This document shows positions 34,944-44,008 of a DNA stretch of 64,000 bases, piece after piece. A model generated the notes under the pieces. That model was not told the origin of the DNA and did not search any database. It worked only from the letters and a program-made list of their open reading frames with translations. Position 1 is the stretch's first letter, and the number at the start of each line of letters is the position of its first letter. Source of the stretch: UBA2040 sp041751955 (GTDB lineage Bacteria > Bacteroidota > Bacteroidia > Flavobacteriales_D > Crocinitomicaceae); contig JBGSIB010000056.1 of assembly GCA_041751955.1 (NCBI GenBank), positions 1-64,000 on the forward strand, read 5' to 3'. The position numbers were made by a program, and so were the translations under genes.

Positions 34944-36491
34944 TCAAGAATTCCTTTTGGAAAGTGGTTCCCAACTTACAAGGAAAAGTCCAATGAAGAA
35001 TGAAAAAAGTGTTACCCCCGTTTGGGTTTCTAATGTGTCTTCGACGAAAAATGACCCTACAATCGCACCAAAAATGCAAAAAGCTAGTAGGTTTTTTGAC
35101 AAATGGTTGAAAACAAGAAATTGACGAATAAAAAGAAGAATGAGCAGGGTTCCCATAATACCTAAACTAAGCTGTATGGTCAAAAACATGTTGTGGGATC
35201 GATGCCTATACATGGGCAGTAATTTGCTTTTATTTTTTTCATATTGAAAATCAAAAGCGTCTTGCACATCTCCTGTTCCAACACCCAAAACAGGGTGCTC
35301 TTGGATAATTTTGAGTGCTGTTTTCCAGTATTCTAATCTTTGTAAAACGGTTGAATTATTCGGGTCATTATGATTTTCAAGGGAATATTTCAATGATTCA
35401 ATCCTTCCTAAAAAACCTTTTTCCAAATGTTTGGGTGTGGCTATGCCTGTTTCGATATTTTTGATGTCAGATTTGGATAATTTTTTTAATCCATCTTCGT
35501 CTTTTCGAAGATCCAATGCGGTCATATAGCGATACAAAGTGGTTTGAATAGGATTGTTTTTTTTGTCTTTCCCAGTGTAAGGGATGGAAAAATAGTTATC
35601 CCATTGTTCTTCCAATTCATCGTAGGAAATGTAGGTGTAAACAGGCTTTCCGTTTTCAAAGGAGGGATGAATAGAGTCGTGATAATAAAGGTTTCCTCTG
35701 GGCGAATATACATCCAGCTTAGAAAAATCATAAGGTGAATTTATTCTTACTTCATTCAATGAATACACGATTCCTAGCAATAAAATCATGCACAAGGATG
35801 TAAACATATAAAGGAGAACTTTTTTGTGCCAAACAAAATAGAGCAATAAAAAAAGAAATGCAATAAGGGTTGAAAGCAAACCTGAGAGCACCTGACTGAA
35901 GTAAGTATAGAAGAGAAACCAGACGAGTATTGGAATAAAAACCCATTTCCATTTTTTCGTTGCATAAAAGAAATAGACAGAAATGAGCGCTCCGATAACT
36001 ACTAAAATTGAGAAACGAATATGAGAACCAAAAATGGAAATCTCGCGAAAGTTTTTAGCGATATCGGATGCCGTCATATTAAAATAATGAGCCCCATTGA
36101 TGCATGAAATCATGAGAACACTGGAAAGGAAAGTCAATAGTAAAACATGAATTTCTTTTCTGTTGGTAATCGGATGCGCCACCAAAGCCAAAGGAACGGC
36201 CAACAATGGCAGTTTTATTCTTAAATCGTGGAAGGCATAATCGAAGTTTTTTGTCCATGCAAGAGCGACCAGATGGAGTAAAAAGAATCCAAGCAGAAAT
36301 AAATAGGCTTTGTTGTTTTTAATACGTTGGAGGTAACTTGAAAAGTCACCTTCTAAAATCAAATTGCCCACGCCCCAAATTGCACCAATGGACATCAGGA
36401 CTTTGTTGAAGGGCAATCCAAATGCAAGTACCATAAAACCAACAATATGAAGATAATGATGGATTTTTGGACCGAACCAGCGATCGAGCAT
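34944..36491 (-). CDS. O-antigen-ligase-like membrane protein (Wzy/WaaL family)
   Basis: 515 residues with about ten hydrophobic segments (VGFMVLAFGLPFNKVLMSIGAIWG, AYLFLLGFFLLHLVAL, FSILVVIGALISVYFF and others). A long hydrophilic loop at about 260-390 precedes HPVLGVGTGDVQDAF and RHRSHNMFLTIQLSLGIMG, the H-x-N-x-F/GVG pattern of the O-antigen ligase/polymerase family. Probably acts on undecaprenol-linked glycans or attaches a surface polysaccharide; no glycosyltransferase cluster is adjacent, so the substrate is unknown. Same strand and 9 bp from the S41 protease gene. Confidence 0.82.
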   Translation of the reverse strand: MLDRWFGPKIHHYLHIVGFMVLAFGLPFNKVLMSIGAIWGVGNLILEGDFSSYLQRIKNNKAYLFLLGFFLLHLVALAWTKNFDYAFHDLRIKLPLLAVPLALVAHPITNRKEIHVLLLTFLSSVLMISCINGAHYFNMTASDIAKNFREISIFGSHIRFSILVVIGALISVYFFYATKKWKWVFIPILVWFLFYTYFSQVLSGLLSTLIAFLFLLLYFVWHKKVLLYMFTSLCMILLLGIVYSLNEVRINSPYDFSKLDVYSPRGNLYYHDSIHPSFENGKPVYTYISYDELEEQWDNYFSIPYTGKDKKNNPIQTTLYRYMTALDLRKDEDGLKKLSKSDIKNIETGIATPKHLEKGFLGRIESLKYSLENHNDPNNSTVLQRLEYWKTALKIIQEHPVLGVGTGDVQDAFDFQYEKNKSKLLPMYRHRSHNMFLTIQLSLGIMGTLLILLFIRQFLVFNHLSKNLLAFCIFGAIVGSFFVEDTLETQTGVTLFSFFIGLFLVSWEPLSKRNS

Positions 36492-36500
36492 AAAAAAACT

Positions 36501-38150
36501 TTAAGGTTTCAACGTACTGTTGTACTTGTTATTGTCTTGAAGGATTTCGATTGCTTTCAATACAAAATCATCTGTTCTAAAAGAGTCAATCGTTCTGCCC
36601 GTTTGAAAATAGTAACGAGAGACAATTTCATTCTCTAAAATTTCTTTGATTTCCTTTTTGAATTTATCTAAATCGCTCTCTTTTGAAGGAACTACCTTTG
36701 CCAATAAAGCCTCATATTCAGCATTTGCTCCATCAAAATAACCTTCCTCTTCGACAGTTTCTTTTAATTTTTTCAGCATTTCTTCCGAGGCAGTTGAATA
36801 CTCAAAGTCTTGTTTCAAGGCAAAACTTTTGAAAGTTTCATAGTCTTGATCCGTCAGTGTAAACACACCCGCTTCAGGAATTGTGGCGTGACTTCTTGCA
36901 TAATTTGTGGCGAAATTAAAAATGATATTTTCCACATATAATGTTCCTGTCAATCGGCTCAATTCATCTTTCTCTACGTGAATATCAGGCTCAATACCTC
37001 TTCCATCAATAACTTCACGACCATTGGCTGTTTTAAATTTCTTAACCAAGGAATCTGGAATTTCTGCTGGTTTCATTCCTTGTTCCTTGTCATAATATTC
37101 CAAACGCTGAACACATCTGCCTGATGGCGTGTAATATTTTGCAATGGTTAATTTCATCTTGGAACCGTACTTCAAGTCATAGGTTCTTTGAACTAGTCCT
37201 TTTCCAAATGAGGTTGTTCCTATGATTACTGCTCTGTCCAAATCTTGTAGACTACCAGCAACAATTTCACTGGCTGATGCGCTGTTTTCATCAACTAGCA
37301 CGGTTATGGGAATTGACAAATCTAGGGGAGCATCCATGGTTAGGTAGTCGCGATTTTCATCTGCCACTCGACCTCTTGTCGTTACGACGGATTGTCCTTT
37401 TTTGACAAACATATTCACGATTTTCACCGCTTCGATGAGCAAACCACCACCATTACCGCGAAGATCAAGAATCAATTCACTCATGCCTTCGCTCTTTAAA
37501 GCTAGAAAGGCCTTTTTAACGTCGGCAGATGCTGTTTGGGTGAAACCATTCAATTTGATGTAGCCAACTTTCTCGTTGATCATACCAGAATAAGGAACAT
37601 CTGCCATTTTAATTTCATCCCTGGTAATTGGAATTGTTTTCACTTCTGTTCCTCGTTCCACTTTTACTTCTATTGTTGTTCCTTTTGGACCTTTCAAAGC
37701 TTCCGAAACTTCTCCAGAATCTTTGTTTTTCATCTCTTTTCCGTCGATTGACAAGATTTTATCACCTGCCTGAATACCAGACAATTGGGCTGGATTTCCT
37801 TCAGACGGTTCTACAAAAAAAGAATAATCTCCAATTTTACGAATCAAGGCACCAACACCTCCATATTGACCCGTTGTCATCAATCGGTAATCTTCAATAT
37901 TGCTTTCGTGATAATAAACAGTATAGGGATCCAATTCCTTCAGCATGGCATCGATTCCCGTTTTGGACAAAGTTCCAACTTGTGGCTCATCCACAAAATA
38001 CATGTCTAAATGCTGATAAATTAAATCCAATAACTCAATGTTTTTTATGACTTCAAATCCGTTGGATTGCGCTTTGACTTCAGCATTAAATCCGAAGGTT
38101 AAGGTCAAAAGTAAAAGAAGGGTAAAAACGTAATTAATTGAATTTTTCAT
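36501..38150 (-). CDS. S41 C-terminal processing peptidase
   Basis: Secreted or periplasmic serine protease, about 549 residues. Signal peptide from ATG 38150 (MKNSINYVFTLLLLLTLTFGFNAEVKAQ). PDZ domain at about 90-170 (GGVGALIRKIGDYSFFVEPSEGNPAQLSGIQAGDKILSIDG). Peptidase domain: GYIKLNGF, LILDLRGNGGGLLIEAV, and the Ser/Lys dyad in ENSASASEIVAGSLQDLDRAVIIGTTSFGKGLVQ. A C-terminal extension past 380 is typical of Bacteroidota CtpA-like proteins. The gene starts inside the end of rnpA on the same strand (17 bp overlap), so the two share a transcript. Confidence 0.94.
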   Translation of the reverse strand: MKNSINYVFTLLLLLTLTFGFNAEVKAQSNGFEVIKNIELLDLIYQHLDMYFVDEPQVGTLSKTGIDAMLKELDPYTVYYHESNIEDYRLMTTGQYGGVGALIRKIGDYSFFVEPSEGNPAQLSGIQAGDKILSIDGKEMKNKDSGEVSEALKGPKGTTIEVKVERGTEVKTIPITRDEIKMADVPYSGMINEKVGYIKLNGFTQTASADVKKAFLALKSEGMSELILDLRGNGGGLLIEAVKIVNMFVKKGQSVVTTRGRVADENRDYLTMDAPLDLSIPITVLVDENSASASEIVAGSLQDLDRAVIIGTTSFGKGLVQRTYDLKYGSKMKLTIAKYYTPSGRCVQRLEYYDKEQGMKPAEIPDSLVKKFKTANGREVIDGRGIEPDIHVEKDELSRLTGTLYVENIIFNFATNYARSHATIPEAGVFTLTDQDYETFKSFALKQDFEYSTASEEMLKKLKETVEEEGYFDGANAEYEALLAKVVPSKESDLDKFKKEIKEILENEIVSRYYFQTGRTIDSFRTDDFVLKAIEILQDNNKYNSTLKP

Positions 38151-38538
38151 GCTTAACTTCATTAATGAGTTGGGTAAAAAAGATTTTCATTTTATCTTGT
38201 ATTTCGTCAAATGTCATCTCTTCTTTGTGACTGTATATCAGAACGAAAGAAAGATTTAAATTTTTATCAATCAGGAACTCTTCCAAAATTAATTTATTCT
38301 TACGAACGGCCTCTCGAATTAACCTTTTTAAACGATTGCGGTCATGCGCTTTTTTGAAATTTCTCTTTGGAACGGATATGACCACTTGAAACAGGGTAGA
38401 AAGTTTTTCTTCGGAAGTTATAAAAAGAGCGTTAAAAGGGAATTTGAATATTTTATTCCCCTCCTTAAAAACCTTCTGGATTTTTTTGTCGTGACACAAT
38501 TTATAGGCCTTGCCAAATTTTTCGTTTGTAACCGCCAT
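38134..38538 (-). CDS. rnpA: Ribonuclease P protein component
   Basis: Protein subunit of RNase P, which removes tRNA 5' leaders. 134 residues from ATG 38538 (MAVTNEKFGKAYKLCHDKKIQKVFKEG). The basic RNA-binding segment RNFKKAHDRNRLKRLIREAVRKNK carries the RNR motif. rnpA is not beside rpmH here, unlike in many bacteria; it lies between the SPOR gene and the protease gene and overlaps the latter. The open frame extends 11 codons upstream without family similarity. Confidence 0.92.
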   Translation of the reverse strand: MAVTNEKFGKAYKLCHDKKIQKVFKEGNKIFKFPFNALFITSEEKLSTLFQVVISVPKRNFKKAHDRNRLKRLIREAVRKNKLILEEFLIDKNLNLSFVLIYSHKEEMTFDEIQDKMKIFFTQLINEVKHEKFN

Positions 38539-38560
38539 GGCAAGAGTTTGTTTTGAAAAA

Positions 38561-38959
38561 TTACTCCTCAATTCGGGGCATATTCACCATTTCTTTGGTA
38601 ACAAAAGCCGTTGGAAAAATCTTTAAGGCTTGATCACGCACTCTCAAGGCATCACTTCTTTCGACAAAATTGCCAGCCTTAAGGATATAATTGGGAGCGT
38701 TGTAAATAACATAGGTATCTACACCTGGATTTTGCGCAATAAATTTCGAACGTAAATTGTCAATTTTCTTTTTGTCATTATCAAAGATCAACTGAATTCT
38801 AAAACCAGGAACTTGCGGAATCCCCATAACAGTCTGTCTGTCCTCTTGGTTGCGAACCAAAGCATCCAAACGAGGATCTTTGATGATTTCTATTTTTCCC
38901 TCCTGTGCTTGACTCATTAGGGTTAACATCAGTAGAAATATGCTTATTATATTTTTCAT
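38561..38959 (-). CDS. SPOR-domain-like protein
   Basis: 132 residues with signal peptide (MKNIISIFLLMLTLMSQAQ). The C-terminal part, PGFRIQLIFDNDKKKIDNLRSKFIAQNPGVDTYVIYNAPNYILKAGNFVERSDALRVRDQALKIFPTAFVTKEMVNMP, fits the SPOR peptidoglycan-binding fold (ILKAGNF...A). Presumably periplasmic and associated with denuded glycan. ATG 38959 is chosen over TTG 38968. It is first in a minus-strand run with rnpA and the S41 protease. Confidence 0.8.
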   Translation of the reverse strand: MKNIISIFLLMLTLMSQAQEGKIEIIKDPRLDALVRNQEDRQTVMGIPQVPGFRIQLIFDNDKKKIDNLRSKFIAQNPGVDTYVIYNAPNYILKAGNFVERSDALRVRDQALKIFPTAFVTKEMVNMPRIEE

Positions 38960-38982
38960 TTTATTCAATGTAATTGACTCTG

Positions 38983-38990
38983 CAAAGATA
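38983..38990 (-). promoter_or_regulatory. Promoter -7 core for the SPOR-rnpA-protease run
   Basis: TATCTTTG on the minus strand, an exact TAnnTTTG match, 23 bp before ATG 38959. Confidence 0.6.
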
Positions 38991-39244
38991 ATTAATTCCC
39001 AACAAAATATTCACTTCATTATTTTGTTCAAATTCTTCAATAAAATCTTCTCAAAAAAAATTAGTTTTTCAAGAACCTTGCCAAAACAAATTTGAATTAA
39101 ATTCTGTTGTTTAAGGTATACGAAAAAAAAATACAAACGATACGTTTTTGTCAGAATACATATTGCTTATTTAGAATGATTTTAAATTAGGTAAAACTGT
39201 CTTAAAAATTGTCATAAAACTGTCATGAGGTCTATTGATTCTGC

Positions 39245-39252
39245 TAAATTTG
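39245..39252 (+). promoter_or_regulatory. Promoter -7 core for the act-cox operon
   Basis: TAAATTTG matches TAnnTTTG and lies 47 bp before the actA ATG, giving a leader of about 40 bases. It is the best site in the 308 bp AT-rich divergent region 38991-39298, which otherwise shows no gene and several T- or A-runs. No clear -33 TTTG at proper spacing, so regulation by another element is possible. Confidence 0.5.
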
Positions 39253-39298
39253 CAAGCGTTAAAAAGTGTTATTTTACTCGTTAACTGAACTTTTTTAA

Positions 39299-40648
39299 AT
39301 GAAAATATCTATCAATCAGATGTTTAGAAAATATAACCAATGGTGTTTTGGCTTGCTCACAGTAGCGTTAATGGCCTTCACTTTCAACTCCGCGGCACAA
39401 GGAGAAGCCCTTTTCAAAGCGAAATGCGCAAGTTGCCACCAACCCCACAAAGATGGAACTGGTCCAAAGTTGTTTGAAGTCCGTGCAAAATGGGCGGCTG
39501 GAAGCGGCGTGGAAGATGGTATCTATAAATGGGTGAACAATTGGCAAAATGCTGCTGCCAGCGATCCATATGCAAATACTGTATCTGCATGGTCACCTAC
39601 AGCCATGAATATGTTCCCTGATTTAAAAAAGGAACAGATTGATGAAATCATGGATTGGATTGATGCACAGCCGCTTCCAGGAGCTGCTTTACCGGGTGCG
39701 CCAGCAGATGGTGGAGCTGTTGTTGCAGGTGAAACGCAAGAAACATCCAACACTTGGGTTTGGGTACTACTTGGTACGATATTCTTTGTAGTTATTGCAG
39801 CTGTTGGTGGTGTTCGTCGTCAGTTGAAAAACGCAACATCGCTTGCTGAAGGTAAAGAAGTAGAAGAAGGATTGAGTTATTGGGGTGAGTTCAAATCTTG
39901 GGCATACCACAATAAAGGTAAAGTTGGTTTAACAACTATGCTCGTTGTTTTGACTCTAGCTGTTTGGGGATTGCAAGGTCTAGGTAACATTGGTGTTGTT
40001 TCAGGTTACCAACCTTCTCAACCAATCGCTTTCCCGCATGACATCCACACAGGTGTAAACGGTATTGATTGTAAATACTGTCACAACTCCGTTGACAAAT
40101 CCAAATCCGCTGGATTACCTACTATCAATGTATGTATGAACTGTCACAAACAGATTAACGGTGTTACGCCAGCTCAACAATTGCAAATCGCAAAACTTTA
40201 TGATGCCGCAGGATTTGATCCAGCGAATGGTGGAAGTTACAATGGAAAAACAAAAGAAATTGTTTGGAATAAAGTACATGCTTTGCCTGATCACGTTTAC
40301 TTCCCTCACTCACAGCACGTAAATGTCGGAGGAATAGATTGTAAGCAATGTCACGGTGACATGACCAAACAAAAAGAAGTAGCGAAAATACAACCAGTTG
40401 AGGAATTGAATAAAATAGAAGGAAATGTTCAATTGACAAGACCTACTTTAACAATGGGTTGGTGTATCGAATGTCATGGTGCGAAAGAAATCGCAACGGG
40501 ACCATTGGACGCAAAAGGTGGTTACTACGCTGAAATTCATAAAAGATTATTGAACAATGACCGCAAGCTTTACGACAAATACCTGGAAGATGGTAAAGTC
40601 ACAGTGAAAGAACTAGGCGGATGGGAATGTGCTAAATGTCACTATTAA
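39299..40648 (+). CDS. actA: Alternative complex III subunit ActA, multiheme cytochrome c
   Basis: Carries electrons from the iron-sulfur subunit toward the oxidase. 449 residues with six CXXCH haem-attachment motifs, at Cys43 (CASCH), 258 (CKYCH), 279 (CMNCH), 348 (CKQCH), 389 (CIECH) and 444 (CAKCH). Layout: signal sequence, a mono-haem domain at about 35-125, membrane segment WVWVLLGTIFFVVIAAVG, a second (VGLTTMLVVLTLAVWGLQ), and the five-haem C-terminal domain. The classic ActA is described as pentahaem; the first domain is thus an additional cytochrome module. First gene of actABCDEF-coxBA. Confidence 0.94.
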   Translation: MKISINQMFRKYNQWCFGLLTVALMAFTFNSAAQGEALFKAKCASCHQPHKDGTGPKLFEVRAKWAAGSGVEDGIYKWVNNWQNAAASDPYANTVSAWSPTAMNMFPDLKKEQIDEIMDWIDAQPLPGAALPGAPADGGAVVAGETQETSNTWVWVLLGTIFFVVIAAVGGVRRQLKNATSLAEGKEVEEGLSYWGEFKSWAYHNKGKVGLTTMLVVLTLAVWGLQGLGNIGVVSGYQPSQPIAFPHDIHTGVNGIDCKYCHNSVDKSKSAGLPTINVCMNCHKQINGVTPAQQLQIAKLYDAAGFDPANGGSYNGKTKEIVWNKVHALPDHVYFPHSQHVNVGGIDCKQCHGDMTKQKEVAKIQPVEELNKIEGNVQLTRPTLTMGWCIECHGAKEIATGPLDAKGGYYAEIHKRLLNNDRKLYDKYLEDGKVTVKELGGWECAKCHY

Positions 40649-40680
40649 TAGATTAAAGAATCGAGTACTCGAAATAGATT

Positions 40681-43600
40681 ATGGAATTGACAAAAAAATA
40701 TTGGAAGGGGGTTGACGAATTAAAAGAAACGCCCGAGTTTATCCAAAATAGAGATCAAGAGTTTCCGAGAGAAACATCCGTTGATGAGTTTTTGAATGAA
40801 GAGGGGGTGGCTGAGTCATCAACTGGTCGTCGAGACTTTTTGAAATTTTTAGGATTTAGTGTGGCTGCGGCTACTGTTGCTGCTTGTGAAGCGCCAGTTG
40901 TAAAAGCTATACCTTATGTTAATAAGCCTGAGAATGTCACGCCAGGTATGCCAACTTGGTATGCTTCAACATATTATGATGGTAACTCATATGCAAGCAT
41001 TTTAGTAAAAACGCGTGAAGGTCGTCCTATTTTCATCAAGGGAAATAAAGATTACGGTATTACAAAAGGGACAACAAATGCACAAATCATTGCATCTGTT
41101 CTTGGATTGTACGATAGCTCTAGATTAAAAGCGCCGACGAAAGCTGGTAAAACGAGCAATTGGTCGACTATTGATAAAGAAATCATGGCGGCTATTGCAC
41201 AAGTGAAATCAAAAGGTGGAAAAGTTACATTGGTTTCCAATTCCATCATCAGTCCTTCTGTTTACAGTGGAATAGAGGCTTTATCAGCTGCCGCTGGAGC
41301 AACTCCAGAAAATAATTTGTTCGAGCATATTCAATACGATGCGCAATCATACGCAGGTATCCGCAAAGCAAACATGGAATCTTTCGGTGAAGCATTTATT
41401 CCTGACTACGATTTCACAAAAGCAAAAACAATAGTTTCTGTTGGAGCTGACTTTTTGAATAACTGGTTGCTTGCTACGCAATATACTGGTCAATACGGTT
41501 CAAGAAGAAACCCTGATGGTGAGTGGATGTCAAAACACTTCCAGTTTGAAGCCAACATGTCCATTTCTGGTTCAAACGCCGATGGTCGTGGTATGATTAA
41601 ACCGTCTCAAGAAGCGAATGTCTTGGCTTATATGTTGAGCGCAATGGGAGCACCAGTTAGTGGTGTTTCAACTGACATACCGAATGAAGAGGCTAAAAAA
41701 GTGGCAAACGATGCAATCAAAGCATTGAAAAGCTCAAAAGGTGAATCTTTGGTAATCGCTGGTTCTAACAACGCAGCGGTACAAGTTTTAGTGAATAAAT
41801 TAAACATGGTGTTGGGTGCCTATGGCAAAACCATCAATGTGAATGATAAAGTGAACATGTTTATGTCAGAAGATGACAAAATGAACAAGTTCGTCAATAA
41901 TGTTATCGCTGGTAAAGGTCCAGACATGGTTTTATTTTACGGAGTAAATCCAGTTTATACTTTGTCGAATGGTGATACCTTCGCAAAAGCATTAAAGAAA
42001 ATGAAGAATACAGTTTCATTTGCATCTCATGCAGACGAAACAGCAGCTCTTTGTCAATATATTTGTCCAGATCACCATGCTTTAGAGGCTTGGAATGATT
42101 TTAATCCGAAAGCCAGTCATTACTCTATTGCACAACCTACAATTCGTCCTTTGCACAAAACGGCAGATGCTGTTGAATCAATGATGGTTTGGGGTGGTAA
42201 AGCAAGTCGTGGTGGCAAAGATTCCAAAGTACATTTCAACGAAATTCAAGCTTTGTGGAAACTTTGGGGCTTTGATGCTCAAACTGAAACAACGGATTGG
42301 GATACATATTGGGGATTGGCTGTACACAACAGTGTTGGTTCAGATACAATTCCAGAGGCAACAGTTCCTACCTTTAACGAAGGTGCATTGAGTGGATTGT
42401 CTTCGAAATTGCCAAAAGGTGGTGCTTTAGAGATTCAAATGTATCAAAAAGCAGGTATTGGAGTTGGAGCACAAGCGAATAACCCTTGGTTGCAAGAACT
42501 TCCAGATCCAATTACGAAAGTAACTTGGGACAACTATATTACAATGAACCCAGTTGAAATGGGTGACAATTACCGAACTACTTTCGATCAAGAAAGTGGA
42601 TTAAATGTGGCCACTGTAAAAGTTGGAAACAAATCGGTTACATTGCCAGTTTATCCTGTTCCAGGTCAAGCTATCGGTACCATTGGTATCGCATTAGGTT
42701 ACGGAAGAGGAGCAAACGGTGAAGAAATTGGAACAGCCGCTTTCCAGACGAAAGAATACGGTGGAACTGCAACAGACGAAAATGATAATCCAAAACCAAT
42801 TGGAGCAAATGTTTTCTCTTTCGTAGGAATGGAAAATGGCACAATGAGCTATTCAGGTGTTGCTTCCATGACAAAAGGTGAAGATATTTATCCAATAGCT
42901 GCAACGCAAATTCACCATACAGTGATGGCGCGTAATTCTATCGTTAAGGAAACAACTTTAGGTACTTACTTAAAGAAAGATAAAAGTGCTTACAACAAAG
43001 AATTCACGCTAGAAAAGTTAAACGATGATGGTCATCATGAACCAGCTCCAATTAGTGAATTTGACTTGTGGGATGCACATCCAGTTGAAAAAATTGGCCA
43101 CCGTTGGGCTATGACTGTCGACTTGAACGGATGTATTGGTTGTGGAGCTTGTTTAATTGCTTGTCAATCAGAGAATAATGTTCCTGTCGTAGGAAAAGAT
43201 GAGGTAAGAAGAGGTCGTGAGATGCACTGGTTGCGTATTGACCGTTATTTTGCTTCTGATGTTGAAGCTGCGGTAGGGACACGTGACAAACACGACATGA
43301 GCAAAATGGAATTCTTCGCAAAAGCAGAAATTGCAGCGAAAAATCCAACGGTAGTTCATCAACCGATGATGTGTCACCACTGTAATCATGCACCATGTGA
43401 AACAGTTTGTCCAGTTGCAGCAACGAATCACAGTAATGAAGGATTGAACCAAATGGCATACAACAGATGTATCGGAACAAGATATTGTGCGAACAACTGT
43501 CCTTATAAAGTACGTCGTTTCAACTGGTTCAACTACCCATCTTACAAGAAATTTACAGAAATCAACCCAGCTCAAGACGACTTAGGACGTATGGTATTAA

Positions 43601-43986
43601 ATCCAGACGTAACGGTTCGTACAAGAGGTGTAATGGAAAAATGTTCTTTCTGCGTACAACGTATCCAAGCGGGTAAATTGGTGGCTAAGACAGCAGAACG
43701 TCCGGTTATGGATGGAGATGTGACGACAGCTTGTTCTGATGCTTGTCCAACAAACGCAATCATAGTTGGTGACTGGAACGATTTGAAATCAATGGTTAGA
43801 ACAAGTTCAGGAGACAAACGAGCATACCAGGCTTTGGAAGAAGTAGGTGTGAAACCAAATGTTTGGTACAAAACGAAAGTTCGAAATCACGAAAATAGTA
43901 AGTTGGCTTCTATCCAAAAGGAAGTAAAAGTTGAAGCACATGGCGGAGGTCACGATGCATCACATGGAGAAAAAGCACATCATTAA
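40681..43986 (+). CDS. actB: Alternative complex III subunit ActB, molybdopterin-oxidoreductase-like with Fe-S domain
   Basis: 1101 residues. Twin-arginine-like export sequence (GRRDFLKFLGFSVAAATVAACE, Arg50-Arg51, Cys69 as possible lipid site). Residues about 90-770 are the molybdopterin-oxidoreductase-like part, but such ActB domains bind no cofactor. From about 817 an iron-sulfur domain has four Cys clusters: CIGCGACLIACQ, CHHCNHAPCETVCPV, CIGTRYCANNCPYK and CSFCVQ with CSDACPTN, matching one 3Fe-4S and three 4Fe-4S centres. It faces the periplasm and passes electrons to ActA hemes. 32 bp after actA, 22 bp before actC. Confidence 0.95.
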   Translation: MELTKKYWKGVDELKETPEFIQNRDQEFPRETSVDEFLNEEGVAESSTGRRDFLKFLGFSVAAATVAACEAPVVKAIPYVNKPENVTPGMPTWYASTYYDGNSYASILVKTREGRPIFIKGNKDYGITKGTTNAQIIASVLGLYDSSRLKAPTKAGKTSNWSTIDKEIMAAIAQVKSKGGKVTLVSNSIISPSVYSGIEALSAAAGATPENNLFEHIQYDAQSYAGIRKANMESFGEAFIPDYDFTKAKTIVSVGADFLNNWLLATQYTGQYGSRRNPDGEWMSKHFQFEANMSISGSNADGRGMIKPSQEANVLAYMLSAMGAPVSGVSTDIPNEEAKKVANDAIKALKSSKGESLVIAGSNNAAVQVLVNKLNMVLGAYGKTINVNDKVNMFMSEDDKMNKFVNNVIAGKGPDMVLFYGVNPVYTLSNGDTFAKALKKMKNTVSFASHADETAALCQYICPDHHALEAWNDFNPKASHYSIAQPTIRPLHKTADAVESMMVWGGKASRGGKDSKVHFNEIQALWKLWGFDAQTETTDWDTYWGLAVHNSVGSDTIPEATVPTFNEGALSGLSSKLPKGGALEIQMYQKAGIGVGAQANNPWLQELPDPITKVTWDNYITMNPVEMGDNYRTTFDQESGLNVATVKVGNKSVTLPVYPVPGQAIGTIGIALGYGRGANGEEIGTAAFQTKEYGGTATDENDNPKPIGANVFSFVGMENGTMSYSGVASMTKGEDIYPIAATQIHHTVMARNSIVKETTLGTYLKKDKSAYNKEFTLEKLNDDGHHEPAPISEFDLWDAHPVEKIGHRWAMTVDLNGCIGCGACLIACQSENNVPVVGKDEVRRGREMHWLRIDRYFASDVEAAVGTRDKHDMSKMEFFAKAEIAAKNPTVVHQPMMCHHCNHAPCETVCPVAATNHSNEGLNQMAYNRCIGTRYCANNCPYKVRRFNWFNYPSYKKFTEINPAQDDLGRMVLNPDVTVRTRGVMEKCSFCVQRIQAGKLVAKTAERPVMDGDVTTACSDACPTNAIIVGDWNDLKSMVRTSSGDKRAYQALEEVGVKPNVWYKTKVRNHENSKLASIQKEVKVEAHGGGHDASHGEKAHH

Positions 43987-44008
43987 TTAAGAAATAAATT
44001 AGACTGTA

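Noticed and set aside
38134..38150. rnpA/protease overlap as a frameshift or fusion
   Set aside because: The two frames are each complete with normal start, stop and domains; it is a simple gene overlap.
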